Source: Novosphingobium sp.
GTDB lineage: Bacteria; Pseudomonadota; Alphaproteobacteria; Sphingomonadales; Sphingomonadaceae
Assembly: GCF_025351285.1 (NCBI RefSeq)
Contig: NZ_JANXWG010000042.1
Coordinates: 1-35,123 of the forward strand
DNA: 35,123 bases
Direction: 5' to 3'
The notes beneath the pieces are model-generated. The model was not told where the DNA came from, did no database searches, and saw nothing but the letters and a program-made list of their open reading frames with translations. The translations under genes were made by a program, and so were the position numbers. Within the stretch, counting starts at the first letter, position 1, and each line of letters opens with the position of its first letter. Shown here in pieces: positions 8,063-17,919 of this stretch.

Positions 8063-8084
8063 CCGTTTCGATTTAATCGAACGG
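8063..8084. promoter_or_regulatory. Dyad upstream of the thiolase operon, candidate TetR operator
   Basis: Left arm CCGTTTCGATT (8063-8073) and right arm AATCGAACGG (8075-8084) are complementary apart from one extra T in the left arm; the inner TTCGATT/AATCGAA part is perfect around a single T. An overlapping near-palindrome TTTAATCG-AA-CGGTTAAA spans 8072-8089. It lies 9 nt upstream of the thiolase start on the minus strand and overlaps its ribosome-binding region. The TetR gene closing the operon is the natural binder; this is inference. Confidence 0.5.
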
Positions 8085-8192
8085 TTAAAGCGCGCGGGGC
8101 AGCGGGTCAAGCGATCGGTGAGCAAGGCAATTGGCAAGGACACGGCGACGCCCCCGGCAATGCCGAGCCGGCCAATCGCGGTTCGGCAATCG

Positions 8193-10889
8193 CTACCAGG
8201 TCTTCTGGATGCTCTTGCGCAATTCGTTGATGCTCAAGTCAGGCAGCGCCGCCTTTTTGCGGGCCGCGTCCCAGCTTCCGTACACGCTGTTGAAGGGTTT
8301 GCGCGTTCGGGGATTGGCCAGGATGTGGCGGCACGCCTCGAAGCGCGGTAGCTGTTCGATGATGGCAACGGCCGCCCTGGGAAGCACGACTTGCCGCGCA
8401 TCGCCCTCGGCCGAAGCCGGGATCGACCACAGCCTTGCCGCAAGGTCGATATTGTCCCACTGCGCGGCCAGCAGTTCGGGCATGCGCGCTCCGGTCAATA
8501 CAACCAGCGCGATGATATGCTTCAATTGCGGGTTGCTGCTTTCCTCGACCGCGGTCTTGAGGCGTTCCCACTGTTCGGCGGTCAATTGGCGCCGGTTGTT
8601 CGAACCCGGGTTCAGCAGCGACAGGCCCTGCATGGGGTTGGTCGATGCGAACATCGCCTGAACGCGTTGATGCGCCGCGCCAGCGGCTTCGCTGCCACCC
8701 GTGGCGTGGTGCATGATCAATCCAAGCTTGGCGACCAGCCCTTCGAAGCCCAGCAGTTCGGCGACATCCAGTTTGCGCGATTCGTTCGCCTGCGCGGCTG
8801 CGGTCACGCCATTGCTGGCAAGGTCGTACGGTGCGACGCGATGCGCGGTACAAAAGCCGCCGGCGGCATCATCGACCAGCGCATCGACGAATTCGATGCC
8901 ATATCCCCGCCGCTCGGCGCGCCGCACGGTCGCGACCGTCAAGTGTCCTTGCCCGAAATCCACGATAATCTGTGTGCCCACGGGGACCTCGATCAGGCCT
9001 TCGATGAACGCCCCCGAGTCCGACATGTTGCGCACCAGGATCGGGTGATAGAAGCACCCCAGGATCGCGCCGGCCCTGCGATACATCGATTTGCGATCGC
9101 TGCGCTGCCGCGCCGGACCTTCGGGCTCGATCGACCACGTGCCATCACCCAATTGCTGGCTGAGCGCATCGTTGGGGATCGGCTTGCTATAAACATACCC
9201 CTGCACGTGGCTGACACCAAGATCGCGAATGAGATCAAGCTGGTCGACGGATTCGATGCCTTCGGCGGTCGTGTCCATGTCGAGCGCGCTGGCCAGGGCC
9301 ACGATCGCCGCGATGATCGCGCCGTTGCGCGAGCCCGGCAGCGTAGCGCCCTTGACGAAGCTCTGGTCGATCTTGATCTTGTCGAACGGTGCGGTCCGCA
9401 AGTAGCCCAGCGACGAATAACCGGTGCCGAAATCATCGAGCGCCAGCCTCACGCCGATCCCCTTCAGGGCCGCAAACATGGCGTCGGTTTCGGCGGATTC
9501 GCTCAGGAAAACGCCTTCGGTGATTTCCAGTTCGAGCCGGTCTGGCGTCAGGCCCGAATTGGCCAGTGCCGAAACGATCAGGTTGGGCAAGGCGGGATTG
9601 GCGAACTGGATCGGCGACACGTTCACCGCGACCCGGATCTTCTCGGGCCAGGCCGCGGCTTCGTCGCAGGCCTTGCGCAGTATCCATTCGCCGAGATTTT
9701 CGATCAGGTCCGCGTCTTCGGCGATCGGTATGAACACCGCCGGCGAAATCGAACCCCGCATAGGGTGATGCCAGCGCACCAGCGCTTCCACCCCGGTGAC
9801 GGTGCTGGTCTGCATGCTCACGACCGGTTGGTAAAATACGGTCAGTTCACCCTTGGCGACCGCATCGCGCAAATCTTCTTCCAGCGCGCGGCGATCTTCG
9901 GCCAGGTTGTGGAGTTCTTCCTCAAAAAAGCAGCAACACCCGCGTCCATTGCCTTTGGCCGCATAGAGCGCAATATCGGCATTGCGCATCAACTCCTCGC
10001 CGGTGGCCCCGTCATGTGGGCCGCGCGCGATACCGATCGAAGCGCCGATCACGCAACGGCTGCCCGCGACCGAATAAGGCTGCGACAGCGTAGCGATGAT
10101 TTCATCTGCGAGATGGTCAAGGTCGTCGATGTCGTCGCGGTCGGCCAGGAGTATCTGGAATTCGTCCCCGCCCAGCCGGAACACCTTTTCCTGATCACCG
10201 ATGATCTTGCGCAGACGGCCCGCCACCTGCTGCAGAAGTTCGTCACCGGCTGCATGACCGAGCGAATCATTGACCGCCTTGAACCGATCCAGATCGAGCA
10301 GAATGACCGTGCAAGTTCGTCCCGGGCTACGCAGCACTGCGCACAAGTCCGCCAGGCGCTGCTGCATGCTCAGGCGGTTGGGCAAGCCGGTCAACGCGTC
10401 GTAAAGCGCCAATTGCGTGGCCGATTGCGATGATTGCAATTGTTCGGTGACATCGATGCCGAAGCCGACGTAACCTTCGAACGTGCCATCACCGCCGAAC
10501 TGCGCACGGCCCGAAATATCCCACCACCGCGTGCGATCGTTGGTGCGGGTCTGCTGCGTGATACGGTCGAAATTCGATTGGCGGCTCAACACGAACGAAA
10601 GCTTCTGGCGCGCTGTGGCATCCGCGCTGGGCGGCTCGAAAAGTTCGGCGAACGAATGTCCCATCACCGACTGGCCGGCGGCGGATGGGCGATCGCTTGC
10701 GACCAGGTCCGCAAACGCCGGCGAGACATAAGTCAAGCGCCCGTCGCTGTCGGCGGCCCAGAACCAGCCGCGCCCGCTGTCTTCAAAACTCTTGAGAAAC
10801 CGGCTCTCGAACAAGAGTACCGACGGGTTCTCCGGAGTTTCGCGATCGGGCTGCGCAGACAGAAAGCTCAGGAGACCGCGTCGCGACAT
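8193..10889 (-). CDS. PAS-GGDEF-EAL-PilZ c-di-GMP protein with degenerate tyrosine-recombinase-like C-terminus
   Basis: 898 residues from ATG 10889 (AAGG about 8 nt upstream); a frame 90 codons longer has low-complexity non-coding character and was rejected. Domains: PAS about 28-152; GGDEF about 160-320 with intact GGDEF at 240-244, but the RxxD inhibitory site is replaced by GDQE; EAL about 335-580 with EALVRW (368), NVSPIQF, ELEITEG, DDFGTGYSSL (485) and VQGYVYSKP, so all expected phosphodiesterase residues appear present; PilZ about 594-680 with a basic N-terminal part and NMSDSGAF (621). Residues 768-892 resemble the catalytic half of phage-type integrases (LTAEQWERL, VVLTGARMPELLAAQWDNID, LSINELRKS), but the His/Lys/Tyr residues are missing and the chain stops right after the second Arg. 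It should both make and degrade c-di-GMP; the tail's role is unknown. Confidence 0.9.
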   Translation of the reverse strand: MSRRGLLSFLSAQPDRETPENPSVLLFESRFLKSFEDSGRGWFWAADSDGRLTYVSPAFADLVASDRPSAAGQSVMGHSFAELFEPPSADATARQKLSFVLSRQSNFDRITQQTRTNDRTRWWDISGRAQFGGDGTFEGYVGFGIDVTEQLQSSQSATQLALYDALTGLPNRLSMQQRLADLCAVLRSPGRTCTVILLDLDRFKAVNDSLGHAAGDELLQQVAGRLRKIIGDQEKVFRLGGDEFQILLADRDDIDDLDHLADEIIATLSQPYSVAGSRCVIGASIGIARGPHDGATGEELMRNADIALYAAKGNGRGCCCFFEEELHNLAEDRRALEEDLRDAVAKGELTVFYQPVVSMQTSTVTGVEALVRWHHPMRGSISPAVFIPIAEDADLIENLGEWILRKACDEAAAWPEKIRVAVNVSPIQFANPALPNLIVSALANSGLTPDRLELEITEGVFLSESAETDAMFAALKGIGVRLALDDFGTGYSSLGYLRTAPFDKIKIDQSFVKGATLPGSRNGAIIAAIVALASALDMDTTAEGIESVDQLDLIRDLGVSHVQGYVYSKPIPNDALSQQLGDGTWSIEPEGPARQRSDRKSMYRRAGAILGCFYHPILVRNMSDSGAFIEGLIEVPVGTQIIVDFGQGHLTVATVRRAERRGYGIEFVDALVDDAAGGFCTAHRVAPYDLASNGVTAAAQANESRKLDVAELLGFEGLVAKLGLIMHHATGGSEAAGAAHQRVQAMFASTNPMQGLSLLNPGSNNRRQLTAEQWERLKTAVEESSNPQLKHIIALVVLTGARMPELLAAQWDNIDLAARLWSIPASAEGDARQVVLPRAAVAIIEQLPRFEACRHILANPRTRKPFNSVYGSWDAARKKAALPDLSINELRKSIQKTW

Positions 10890-11530
10890 GGCAAAACCTT
10901 GCTGAAAGATGCTTGCTTTGCTCGCCGGGAACGACGGGCTGACATTTTGAACCGAATTGATGCAATTGTTTGTGGTTCGCCCGCAGTTGTTGCTTAATGC
11001 GTTCCCGTTTCCAACAAGTAAACAACTGTGAACAAATGACCTTAAGCGAGGCTTGAAATTGTAGGCGCGCTTGGTGGACAGCCAGGCCAGGCACTCGGCC
11101 CTGACTTGATGCCCGTGGTTCGATCCGTTGGATTCAGGCAGGTGAAATAAAAGGGCCATCGCACGGTTTCGTCGCCGACTTTCCTACACCCCCAAAACCT
11201 GCAACACCTGTCGGCGCTCCTTGAAATCGTCGGCAACCCTCTGATCGGAAACGGGATTGGCATGGCCAAAGCCCCGGTACAACTTCTTGTCTCATGCGTC
11301 ATACGCGAGAACTTGGTGAACTTGCGCGAACGAACGCTTCGATTTCAACCACTTGGCCCCATCCGAACCTCTCGCCGCAGCGTGCAACAGCGACGCCCGG
11401 CACCAAAACACCGGGAGCGCGAGGGCGATGGCCCCCGCATCAACTCCTTCTAAAAAATCAGAAAAACGGCAATATCCCACCAGCCGCAAAAACCAGCAAA
11501 CTTCACACCCGACTTGCGAATGGTTCGCAA
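10890..11530. other. 641-nt region without a convincing gene
   Basis: This is the largest gap in the window. The part next to the c-di-GMP gene (10950-11060) is AT-richer and probably holds its promoter on the minus strand; I could not fix -35/-10 boxes. Minus-strand frames in 11160-11400 give short protein-like stretches (for example DKKLYRGFGHANPVSDQR, about 11236-11290) interrupted by stops, with lower GC at third positions than the neighbours. They may be a decayed gene, but no family was recognised. No tRNA fold was found. Confidence 0.5.
11514..11530. terminator. Short inverted repeat abutting the acyl-CoA dehydrogenase stop
   Basis: TTGCGAA (11514-11520), TGG, TTCGCAA (11524-11530), perfect seven-base arms directly after the stop of the minus-strand dehydrogenase gene. 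No T-run follows on the minus strand, so it is a weak candidate for a terminator or 3'-end stabilising hairpin. Confidence 0.3.
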
Positions 11531-12523
11531 TCAGCCTTGCGGAATCAGCGAATCGCTGCGTGCCGTCAGCGTTTCCCACAGCGCCTTCGAACCGCCAGCA
11601 CTGGCCAGTCGGCCCAGTTTGCGCTGCCAGGTGGCGTCGCCGCCGAATTCGCTGCGCCAGCCCATCAGCCGCCGGGTCAGGTGGTTGAGTGGGTATTCCA
11701 TGGTGAAGCCGATCGCGCCGTGGAGCCGGTGCGCGATCGGCACTCCGCGGTCGACCGCCAGGCCGAGCCGTGCCTTGGCGGCGGCGATTTCGAACAGCGG
11801 CAGCGCTCCGGCGAGCGCACCAAGCCCCTGTTCCCAGCCATCGAGCGCAACGGCAGCGCCGTTGGCGGCGATGGTCAGCGCGGCGGCTTCCTCGGCCAGC
11901 AGCGCCAGCGCCTGCTGCACCGCCTGGAACTGCGAGAGCGTCTTGCCGAACTGGACGCGGGTGGACACGTGATCGACCGTCAGCGTCAGCGCGGCTTCGA
12001 GCGCGCCCGCGCCTTCGGCCACGCGCGCGAAGCCGAGCAGCGTGGCCAGGTCGTCTGCGGTGGCAATCGTCACCAGCGGGTCGCCGGTGAGCGTCAGTGC
12101 ATCGCGGGGTTCGCCCGCCGGCGAGCGGCCGTGATCCCAGGTGCAGGCAGCGGCGGGGTAAAGCGCGCAGCCGTCAGCCGATTGCACGATCACCGCCGCG
12201 GCATGGCGACCCCACGGCGCGCGGTGAGTCTGCGCGGCAAAGGTGATCAAGCCATCGGGCGCATCAATCCCGGCCTTCGCCAACAACCAGCGCGCGATCA
12301 CGGTTTCGGCGAGTGGCAGGCCGAGCCGCTTGGCACCGGCGATCTTGAGCAGCACGGCAAGGTCACCCCAATCGCCGCCGAAGCCGCCTTGTGCTTCGGG
12401 GACCAGCAAAGTCTCGAACCCGGCTTCGGTCAGCCGTGGCCAGGCCGCGGCAAAGTCCTGCCCGGCAAGATCGCCGAACAGCCCTTCGGCCATATCGGTC
12501 AGCGGCTCACGTGCTTCGCTCAT
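11531..12523 (-). CDS. Acyl-CoA dehydrogenase, second (smaller) subunit of a pair
   Basis: 330 residues with an acyl-CoA dehydrogenase fold that is clearest at the C terminus: RVQFGKTLSQFQAVQQALA (the FAD/dimer signature region) and AHRLHGAIGFTMEYPLNHLTRR. The middle beta domain is short and divergent. The start ATG 12523 overlaps the TGA of the preceding dehydrogenase gene by 4 nt, which implies coupled translation and perhaps a heteromer. In actinobacterial and proteobacterial sterol and acyl-side-chain catabolism such paired dehydrogenases form alpha2-beta2 enzymes with one active subunit; that is family knowledge and only suggestive here. It transfers electrons from acyl-CoA to ETF; the substrate is unknown. 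A longer frame upstream lies inside the partner gene. Confidence 0.85.
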   Translation of the reverse strand: MSEAREPLTDMAEGLFGDLAGQDFAAAWPRLTEAGFETLLVPEAQGGFGGDWGDLAVLLKIAGAKRLGLPLAETVIARWLLAKAGIDAPDGLITFAAQTHRAPWGRHAAAVIVQSADGCALYPAAACTWDHGRSPAGEPRDALTLTGDPLVTIATADDLATLLGFARVAEGAGALEAALTLTVDHVSTRVQFGKTLSQFQAVQQALALLAEEAAALTIAANGAAVALDGWEQGLGALAGALPLFEIAAAKARLGLAVDRGVPIAHRLHGAIGFTMEYPLNHLTRRLMGWRSEFGGDATWQRKLGRLASAGGSKALWETLTARSDSLIPQG

Positions 12524-13659
12524 CTTACGCCAAGCCCCCGTGCGATGATCCCGCGCAGCACTTCGGGCGTGCCCCCGCGCAAACTGAAGCTGGGCGAGGC
12601 AACCAGCAGCCACGCGGTCAGCCGGGCAAGATCGCCATGATCGGCCAGATCGTCGGTGATCAGCGACTGGACCACGCGCGGCAGTTCCTGTTCGAAGGCA
12701 TTGCCCAGGTCCTTGACCAGCGCGGCTTCGACGTTGGGGTCTTCACCCGCGGCCAGCTTGGCGGCGCAAGCCATCGACATCTGCCGCAGCGTCCACAATT
12801 CGGAAGTCAGCCGGCCGATCGCTTGCGCGGTGGCGTCGTCGGGCTCAGGCCCCACCGCATCGATCAGCGCCGCCAGCAGCGCGTGGCATGAAAGGTAGCG
12901 TTCCGGCCCCGACCGTTCGAGCGCCAGTTCGGCGGTGACCTGCTTCCAGCCATCGCCTTCGGGGCCGACCAGCGCATCCAACGGCAGCAGCACGTCTTCG
13001 AAGAAGATCTCGTTGAAGTGCTCGGTCCCGGTCATGTCCACGATCGGGCGGATGGTGATCCCCGGCGTATCGAGATCGATCATCAGTTGTGAAAGGCCGG
13101 CGTGGCGCTGGCTGCCTTCCTCGGTGCGGACGAGCGTGAGCGCGGCGTGACAATGGTGCGCGCCGCTGGTCCACACCTTCTGGCCATTTACGCGCCAGCC
13201 TTCGGGCGTGCGGCGCGCGGCGGTGCGAACGCTGGCGAGGTCTGACCCGGCGTTGGGTTCGCTGAGGCCGATGCAGGCGTAAATCTCGCCGCGCGCCATG
13301 CCGGGAAGGTATTTCTGGCGCTGGGTTTCGGTGCCGTAGCGCAACAGCAGTGGCCCGGTCTGCCGATCGGCAATCCAGTGCAGTCCGACCGGCGCACCGA
13401 GCGCGAGCATTTCCTCCAGCACGACATAGCGTTCGAGCGAGTGACGTTCATGCCCGCCGTATTGCTTGGGCCAGGTCATCCCCACCAGCCCGGCGGCGCC
13501 CATCGCGCGGCTGAATTCGGCGTCGAAGGTGAACCAGTTGTTGGTGCGCTGTTCCAGCGTCCAGCGGTGTTCATGGGCGGCAACAAGCGCGCGCACCTGT
13601 TTGCGCAGGGCGGGAATGTCACCGGGAGGATCGAAAGCGCGGGCAGCGAATAATTGCAT
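12520..13659 (-). CDS. Acyl-CoA dehydrogenase, first (larger) subunit of a pair
   Basis: 379 residues. Clear family signatures: GLVGMTWPKQYGGHERH (about 56-72), IACxGLSEPNAGSDLASVRT-type flavin-binding motif (IGLSEPNAGSDLASVRT, about 125-142), WRVNGQKVWTSGAHHC, ITIRPIVDMTGTEHFNEIFFEDV, and the C-terminal FSLRGGTPEVLRGIIARGLG. The start ATG 13659 follows AAAGG; the much longer frame upstream runs antisense through the trmO-like gene and was rejected. It heads a two-gene unit with the smaller dehydrogenase, overlapping by 4 nt, and is divergent from the trmO-like gene with 87 nt between. It probably oxidises an acyl-CoA to the 2-enoyl-CoA; chain type cannot be inferred. Confidence 0.92.
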   Translation of the reverse strand: MQLFAARAFDPPGDIPALRKQVRALVAAHEHRWTLEQRTNNWFTFDAEFSRAMGAAGLVGMTWPKQYGGHERHSLERYVVLEEMLALGAPVGLHWIADRQTGPLLLRYGTETQRQKYLPGMARGEIYACIGLSEPNAGSDLASVRTAARRTPEGWRVNGQKVWTSGAHHCHAALTLVRTEEGSQRHAGLSQLMIDLDTPGITIRPIVDMTGTEHFNEIFFEDVLLPLDALVGPEGDGWKQVTAELALERSGPERYLSCHALLAALIDAVGPEPDDATAQAIGRLTSELWTLRQMSMACAAKLAAGEDPNVEAALVKDLGNAFEQELPRVVQSLITDDLADHGDLARLTAWLLVASPSFSLRGGTPEVLRGIIARGLGVR

Positions 13660-13746
13660 CGCCTTTATCCCTATGGCAGCGCGGGAGGACACGCAATTGC
13701 CCTTTTGCGCAGCAGCCCTGAACCATCGACCCGAAGGCGAAATGCC

Positions 13747-14214
13747 ATGACCAGCCCATTCGAATTGACCCCCGTGGCACACGTCCGCGGCGGCCGAACC
13801 GAAGCGATCGATGACAACTGGGGCGCCAGCCGTGCAACGATCGCGCTCGACCCCGCGCGCTTCGGGCCCGATGCGCTGGCGGGCCTGGCGAATTTCTCGC
13901 ACCTCGAAGTGATCTTCGTGTTCGACAAGGTTCCGCCCGAAAAGATCGAGTACGGGGCGCGCCATCCGCGCGGCCGGCAGGACTGGCCGCTGGTGGGCAT
14001 CTTCGCGCAGCGCGGCAAGAACCGGCCGAACCGGTTGGGGTTGTGCACGTGCCGGATCATCGGCGTTCAGGGGCTGACGGTCGAAGTCGAAGGGATCGAC
14101 GCGATCGACGGCACCCCGGTGCTCGACCTCAAGCCGGTGATGCGCGCGTTCCTGCCGCGCGGCGAAGTGCTTGAACCGCAATGGGCGGGTGAATTGATGC
14201 GCGACTACTGGTGA
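13747..14214 (+). CDS. TrmO/TsaA-family tRNA methyltransferase (VirR-like fold)
   Basis: 155 residues of the TsaA/TrmO family, which uses S-adenosylmethionine to methylate the t6A base at tRNA position 37. Visible family features are the N-terminal PVAHVR strand, the LANFSHLEVIFVFDKV segment, ARHPRGRQDWPLVGIFAQRGKNRPNRLGL with the conserved Arg-Pro-Asn motif, and DLKPVMRAFLP near the end. It lacks the C-terminal extension of the longer E. coli-type protein, as many short members do. The ATG 13747 is preceded by GAAGG at 13734-13738; a longer frame upstream would overlap the divergent dehydrogenase gene. Its TGA (14212-14214) overlaps a possible GTG start of thiL, so the two are likely cotranscribed. 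Confidence 0.85.
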   Translation: MTSPFELTPVAHVRGGRTEAIDDNWGASRATIALDPARFGPDALAGLANFSHLEVIFVFDKVPPEKIEYGARHPRGRQDWPLVGIFAQRGKNRPNRLGLCTCRIIGVQGLTVEVEGIDAIDGTPVLDLKPVMRAFLPRGEVLEPQWAGELMRDYW

Positions 14215-14225
14215 CCGATCCGGCC

Positions 14226-15119
14226 ATGTCGAACGAAGCCGCCTTGATCGCCGCGCTGCGTGCGCTGGCCCCGCACCCCGCCGCGCGCGGACTGGCCGAC
14301 GATGCGGCGGTGCTCGAATTCGGCGGCGAAGCGCTGGTGCTGACGCACGACATGATGGTCGAGGGCGTCCACTGGCTGCCGGGGCAGGATCCGGCGGACG
14401 TAGCCTACAAGCTGGTCGCGGTGAACCTGTCGGACCTGGCCGCCAAAGGCGCCGAGCCGTTGGGCGTGCTGCTCGGCTACACGCTCGGTCCCGATGATGC
14501 GCGGTTTGTGGCGGGGTTGAGTGAAGCGCTGGCGGAGTTCGACGTGCCGCTGCTCGGCGGCGATACCGTCAGCGCGCCGGTCGGATCGGCGCGCGCGATC
14601 GGGCTGACCGCATTGGGCCGCGCGACCTGCCAGCCGGTGCCTTCGCGCGGCGGTGCGCAAGTGGGCGACGGGGTGTGGGTGACGGGGCCGCTGGGCGGTG
14701 CGATGCTGGGGTTCGAAGTGCTGCGCGACGGGGCATCGGGCATCGACACCAGCGCATTCCGCCGCCCCAGGCCGCTGCTCGCGCAAGGCCGCGCGCTGGC
14801 GCCGCTGGTCAGCGCGATGATGGACGTGTCCGATGGCCTGTTGCTCGACGCCAGCCGCATGGCGCTGGCCAGTGGCGTGATGATTGCGCTCGACGGGTCT
14901 GCAGTCCCACTCGCCCCGGGCTTGCCCGAAGCGCGCCGGCATGACGCGCTGACCTGGGGGGATGATTACCAGTTGTTGTTTACGGCGGCGCCGCATTTCG
15001 CGCCCGATCACCCGGCCACCACGCGCGTCGGCACCGTGGCTGCGCGCGGACCGCACCCGGTCCTGCTCGATGGGTCGGCGCCTGTGGGCGCACTTGGCTT
15101 TCAGCACGGCGCACTCTGA
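14226..15119 (+). CDS. thiL: Thiamine-monophosphate kinase ThiL
   Basis: 297 residues; phosphorylates thiamine monophosphate to the diphosphate cofactor with ATP. Motifs in order: GLADDAAVLEFGG (N-terminal Asp pair), LVLTHDMMVEGVHW, AVNLSDLAAKGAEPLG, LLGGDTVSAPVG, GDGVWVTGPLGG, MMDVSDGLLLDASRMA, and WGDDYQLLFTA. All Mg/ATP-binding Asp residues expected of the PurM-like fold appear present. I chose ATG 14226; a GTG at 14211 overlapping the upstream stop would add five residues and cannot be excluded. It lies downstream of the trmO-like gene and 134 nt upstream of hppA, an order often seen in sphingomonads. Confidence 0.93.
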   Translation: MSNEAALIAALRALAPHPAARGLADDAAVLEFGGEALVLTHDMMVEGVHWLPGQDPADVAYKLVAVNLSDLAAKGAEPLGVLLGYTLGPDDARFVAGLSEALAEFDVPLLGGDTVSAPVGSARAIGLTALGRATCQPVPSRGGAQVGDGVWVTGPLGGAMLGFEVLRDGASGIDTSAFRRPRPLLAQGRALAPLVSAMMDVSDGLLLDASRMALASGVMIALDGSAVPLAPGLPEARRHDALTWGDDYQLLFTAAPHFAPDHPATTRVGTVAARGPHPVLLDGSAPVGALGFQHGAL

Positions 15120-15215
15120 ACCGTGCCGGGACAACTCAAAATGCTCGGGCATAAAGGGTTGCGGCCCGCTGAATAACGGCTAGCTTCCGCCCCTGATCCG
15201 CCAAAGCGGGCGTTT

Positions 15216-15234
15216 CGCGCGGAAAATCCGTGCG
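15216..15234 (+). other. Hairpin in the hppA leader
   Basis: CGCGCGGA (15216-15223), AAA, TCCGTGCG (15227-15234): eight pairs including one G-U, ending 4 nt before the AAGGGGGA ribosome site of hppA. It could mask or expose that site. No evidence beyond position and pairing. Confidence 0.3.
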
Positions 15235-15253
15235 TAACAAGGGGGACGATGAC

Positions 15254-17359
<2,106 letters not shown>

Positions 17360-17381
17360 AACTGCCTTCAGGGTTGAGCAG

Positions 17382-17415
17382 ATGGCCCCGTCCGGAGCAA
17401 TCCGGGCGGGGCCAT
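17382..17415 (+). terminator. Terminator of hppA
   Basis: ATGGCCCCGTCCGGA (17382-17396), tetraloop GCAA, TCCGGGCGGGGCCAT (17401-17415): fifteen pairs with one G-U, then TCCGTTTG. It starts 22 nt after the hppA stop. The core is almost identical to the terminator at 19723-19748. Confidence 0.85.
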
Positions 17416-17470
17416 TCCGTTTGACTACTTAGCCGGTCGCCATTCTGCCCTGAATGAAGACATCGGGCGT

Positions 17471-17507
17471 GCCAAATATATGTCGCGCAAAGGATTGCAA
17501 ATTTGGC
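17471..17507. promoter_or_regulatory. Inverted repeat upstream of the curlin-repeat gene
   Basis: GCCAAAT (17471-17477) and ATTTGGC (17501-17507), perfect seven-base arms 23 nt apart, in the AT-richer leader about 55 nt before the curlin-repeat gene. It may be a regulator site or part of the promoter region; no -35/-10 pair was convincing. Confidence 0.25.
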
Positions 17508-17559
17508 TCCGGTTTGGAATTAGCGGGTCATTGAGCGTATCTTTCAAATCGAGGCATCC

Positions 17560-17919
17560 ATGAAATTGAAGCTGTTTCTCTCGGCCGCGCCGGCCGCGAT
17601 GGTTCTTGCCTGCGCCGCCCCTGCCATCGCGGACGTGGCCGGGCCCATTCCCGGCGGGAATGCCTCCACCATCACCCAGACCGGAACCGGCGCGCGCGCC
17701 ACGATCAACCAGCCTGCGGCGAACAGCACATCGATCGTCACGCAATCGAGCACGAAAGACCTTGCCGTCGTCACCCAGACCGGCGCCATCGGCGTCGCTT
17801 CCGAAGTGACACAAAGCGGTGATACCAACGAAGCGCAGATCGTGCAGGGTGATGATGGCAGGGCCGCACCGGGCCTGACCAAACCAGTGGCCCGTTCGTT
17901 CGTGACGCAGAGCGGCTAA
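17560..17919 (+). CDS. Curlin-repeat (CsgA-like) protein, N-terminal fragment before an in-frame stop
   Basis: 119 residues from ATG 17560 with GAGG at 17551-17554. Residues 1-24 are a Sec signal peptide (basic start, hydrophobic core, cleavage near AIA-DV). From about residue 34 the chain consists of curlin-type repeats of about 20 residues following S/T-x-x-x-V-T-Q-x-G-x-x-N-x-A-x-x-x-Q, such as ASTITQTGTGARATINQ and ASEVTQSGDTNEAQIVQ. The TAA at 17917-17919 falls in the middle of a repeat (FVTQSG, stop, NNLVTL), and the same frame continues with the same repeats to 19698, so this is the front of one long gene. Curlins are exported, self-assembling amyloid fibre subunits; that function is inferred. 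If the stop is real the product is a short, possibly non-functional fragment. Confidence 0.75.
   Translation: MKLKLFLSAAPAAMVLACAAPAIADVAGPIPGGNASTITQTGTGARATINQPAANSTSIVTQSSTKDLAVVTQTGAIGVASEVTQSGDTNEAQIVQGDDGRAAPGLTKPVARSFVTQSG

Noticed and set aside
8193..8600. Integrase-like segment as a separate integrase gene or prophage edge
   Set aside because: It is continuous in frame with PilZ-EAL-GGDEF, lacks the catalytic Tyr and has no attachment-site repeats or tRNA nearby.
8391..10433. 680-codon open frame on the plus strand opposite the c-di-GMP gene
   Set aside because: Arg/Gln/His-rich composition of a high-GC antisense frame; the opposite strand has complete domains and motifs.
11110..11140. 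GGTTCGATCC resembling a tRNA T-loop
   Set aside because: Flanking bases do not pair into a T stem and no acceptor or anticodon arms are found.
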